Shown in pieces: positions 62,317-64,000 of a DNA stretch of 64,000 nt; the stretch's first letter is position 1, and each line of letters opens with the position of its first letter. The DNA comes from Bacteroidota bacterium (GTDB taxonomy: Bacteria > Bacteroidota > Bacteroidia > Bacteroidales > UBA12481). The notes beneath the pieces are model-generated. The model was not told the origin of the DNA, searched no databases, and saw only the letters and a program-made list of their open reading frames with translations. The DNA lies in assembly GCA_018669475.1 (NCBI GenBank), contig JABHCC010000085.1:18857-82856 (forward strand), written 5' to 3'. Position numbers and translations under genes: made by a program.

Positions 62317-63636
62317 ATGCAGTTCTACAACAGAGATACAGAATTGGAGCAATTAGAAGGAATCAGAAAGCAATCCTTGAAAAGTGCTCAATTTACTGTG
62401 CTTACCGGACGACGGAGAATCGGGAAAACACACTTTTTGCTTCATGCCAATAAAGATAAGCCAGTGCTCTATTTCTTTGTTGCCAGAAAGTCAGAGTCTC
62501 TCTTATGTCTTGATTTTACTGAGGAGATCAGGCAAAAACTGAATCTTCCGGTTATCGGAGAAACCAACCGTTTTATTAAGCTGTTTGAGGTTTTAATGGA
62601 GCATTCAAAGGAGCATCCATTTACACTCATTATTGATGAGTTTCAGGAGTTTTACCATGTAGCACCATCGGTTTTTAGTGAAATACAACATTATTGGGAT
62701 ATACACCATAATGATAGCCGAATCAACCTAATAGTAAGTGGATCTGTTTTTTCTATGATGCATAAGATCTTTGAAAATGCAAAAGAGCCCCTTTTTGGTA
62801 GAGCTGGGCATTTCATCAGAATGCAAGCTTTTCAAACAGAGGTCATTAAGCATATTCTTACCGATCATAATCCCTCCTGGTCTCCTGATGATTTACTGGC
62901 CCTGTTTATGTTTACTGGTGGCGTACCAAAATATATCAAGCTATTCATGGATGCAGGAGCTTGCACAAAACAATCAATGATTGATCAGATGATTTGCGAG
63001 AATTCTCCTTTTCTGAATGAAGGGAAAAGCATCCTGATTGAAGAATTTGGTAAGGAATATGCTACGTATTTTTCAATTCTCACAACAATATCTCGTGGTG
63101 AAAATACCCGGTCAAAAATTGAAGCTGCTGTACAGCGTGAAGTGGGAGGATTTTTAACCCGACTGGAAAAGGATTATAGTTTAATATCCAAAACACTGCC
63201 CATATTTGCTAAAACAGAAACGAAGAATGTTCGATATACTATTCAAGATAATTTCCTGACTTTTTGGTTCAGGTTTATCTATAAGTATAGCTATATCATA
63301 GAAATTCAGGGATTCAAACTCTTGAAAGAAATTGTCAACAGAGATTACAACACATTTAGCGGACTGATTCTGGAGCGGTATTTTTTAGCCAGATATCGTG
63401 AGAATAGTGGCATAACCCGCTTAGGAGGCTACTGGAATCGGAAAGGCTTAAATGTGATTGATATTATTGCAGTCAATGAGCTTACCGGGAAAGCCGATGT
63501 TGTTGAAGTGAAAAGAAATTATCAAAACATCGATCTGAATAAACTACAGGAAAAGACCTTCCATTTTAAAAATGCTACAGGAGAACTCAAGGACTTTAAG
63601 ATCAAATACAAAGGCCTTTCACTGAAGGATATGTAA
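62317..63636 (+). CDS. Archaeal-type AAA ATPase (ATPase_2) with a DUF234/PDDEXK-like C-terminus
   Basis: About 439 residues from the ATG at 62317; the frame opens with a TTG at 62296, but MQFYNRDTELEQL is the family start. Walker A is GRRRIGKT (31-38), Walker B LIIDEFQEF (Asp107, Glu108). The C-terminal part is DUF234-like (LTFWFRFIYKYSYIIE, GLILERYF), with a nuclease-fold pattern (IDIIAVNELTGKADVVEVKRN). Role unknown; such ATPases are common, mobile and sometimes numerous in Bacteroidota. The 270 bases upstream contain a few GTTTCGGAA repeats and no gene. It stands next to a decayed relative. Confidence 0.87.
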   Translation: MQFYNRDTELEQLEGIRKQSLKSAQFTVLTGRRRIGKTHFLLHANKDKPVLYFFVARKSESLLCLDFTEEIRQKLNLPVIGETNRFIKLFEVLMEHSKEHPFTLIIDEFQEFYHVAPSVFSEIQHYWDIHHNDSRINLIVSGSVFSMMHKIFENAKEPLFGRAGHFIRMQAFQTEVIKHILTDHNPSWSPDDLLALFMFTGGVPKYIKLFMDAGACTKQSMIDQMICENSPFLNEGKSILIEEFGKEYATYFSILTTISRGENTRSKIEAAVQREVGGFLTRLEKDYSLISKTLPIFAKTETKNVRYTIQDNFLTFWFRFIYKYSYIIEIQGFKLLKEIVNRDYNTFSGLILERYFLARYRENSGITRLGGYWNRKGLNVIDIIAVNELTGKADVVEVKRNYQNIDLNKLQEKTFHFKNATGELKDFKIKYKGLSLKDM

Positions 63637-63738
63637 CCTGCTGCTCAGAGCTGTGGATCTTTAGTTTTTTTGCAAGTGAAGGCCATATTTTGACCACGGA
63701 ACCTAGCTCTTCAATCATGACTGACATTTGTTCTTGTG

Positions 63739-64000
63739 TCAGAAGGAAATATTCCCGATTGCAAACTCAACTGCGGCCTCTGCATGTAGCTGAGTCGTAT
63801 CCAGTATAGGTACAGAAACATCTTTCTGCTTCACTAAAAGTGGAATCTCAGTGCATCCCAGAATAATCCCTTCGGCTCCCTGATCGATAAGCTTTTCAAT
63901 AATCCTCAGGTACTCTGTTTTGCTATCTTTCAGGATAGTACCAAGGCATAGTTCCTTGTATATAATTCTGTGAATTGTATCCATATCGGTATCATCCGGA
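63739..64000 (-). CDS. Aspartate/glutamate racemase family protein (partial)
   Basis: The C-terminal ~87 residues are visible; the frame runs past the window end. The second catalytic Cys lies in GAEGIILGCTEIPLLV, and the helix IHRIIYKELCLG upstream is also typical of aspartate racemase (RacX/YgeA-like) proteins. An ATG at 63984 lies inside this helix and is not the real start. The function is D-amino acid formation, substrate undetermined. It converges on the ATPase gene, with 102 bases between. Confidence 0.82.
   Translation of the reverse strand, partial: PDDTDMDTIHRIIYKELCLGTILKDSKTEYLRIIEKLIDQGAEGIILGCTEIPLLVKQKDVSVPILDTTQLHAEAAVEFAIGNISF

Overview
The window comes from a Bacteroidota chromosome, most likely an environmental or marine member of the class Bacteroidia (Bacteroidales/Marinilabiliales-like). 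Supporting signs are Por/type IX secretion sorting domains at three C-termini, FISUMP, DUF4249, DUF5916 and DUF6090 proteins, LytTR/LytS two-component systems, a propeller-type sensor kinase, a TonB receptor with a carboxypeptidase-regulatory-like N-terminus, Gfo/Idh proteins with RRNFLK signals, AT-rich spacers, and one good TAnnTTTG-type promoter box. The genus cannot be told from the sequence.

Layout. 1-5.3 kb is a worn region: a partial secreted protein, a secreted hydrolase, and remnants of an IS3 element, an agmatine deiminase gene and an IS66 transposase, followed by two convergent genes whose 3' ends collide. 5.5-14.1 kb is a co-directional minus-strand block: glycerol kinase, glycerol-3-phosphate dehydrogenase, a DEAD-box-type helicase, cytochrome bd oxidase (cydA, cydB), a cyclophilin lipoprotein and a flavin/acetyltransferase fusion. 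GlpD feeds electrons to quinone and CydAB removes them. 14.4-17.4 kb holds regulators and a MotA/ExbB-like membrane protein.

17.5-31.2 kb and 43-56 kb carry glycan enzymes: GH92 alpha-mannosidase, two GH29 alpha-L-fucosidases, GH20 beta-hexosaminidase, a sialate O-acetylesterase-type esterase and two exported Gfo/Idh oxidoreductases. Together they suit fucosylated, mannose- and HexNAc-containing glycoprotein glycans. No SusC/SusD pair is present, so this is not a canonical polysaccharide utilization locus. Between them lie an ECF sigma/anti-sigma/Spy-like stress cassette, a solute-binding/Cache lipoprotein, a TonB receptor beside a large sensor kinase, and a LytTR pair whose kinase carries a thioredoxin-like extracytoplasmic domain.

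47.6-53.6 kb encodes three surface lipoproteins and a BlaI-type repressor operon. The BlaR1-like partner is fused to both an N-acetylmuramoyl-L-alanine amidase domain and an M23 endopeptidase domain. A palindromic operator candidate lies upstream of blaI. 56.8-64 kb holds an M3 peptidase, a DUF5916 protein, a decayed DUF4143 ATPase, an intact DUF234 ATPase and a partial aspartate/glutamate racemase.

The most unusual features are: (1) the M56-amidase-M23 fusion with blaI; (2) a LytS kinase with a cysteine-less TlpA-like domain; (3) a repeated leader element in front of three unrelated genes, ending at a CGGATGAA start; (4) modular short-repeat DNA (GTGACGCC, TTTTCAGTTATCAG, GGTCCGGGGTCC and related units) that fills spacers, forms an exact 45-bp inverted repeat around a methyltransferase gene, and appears in frame inside three coding sequences.
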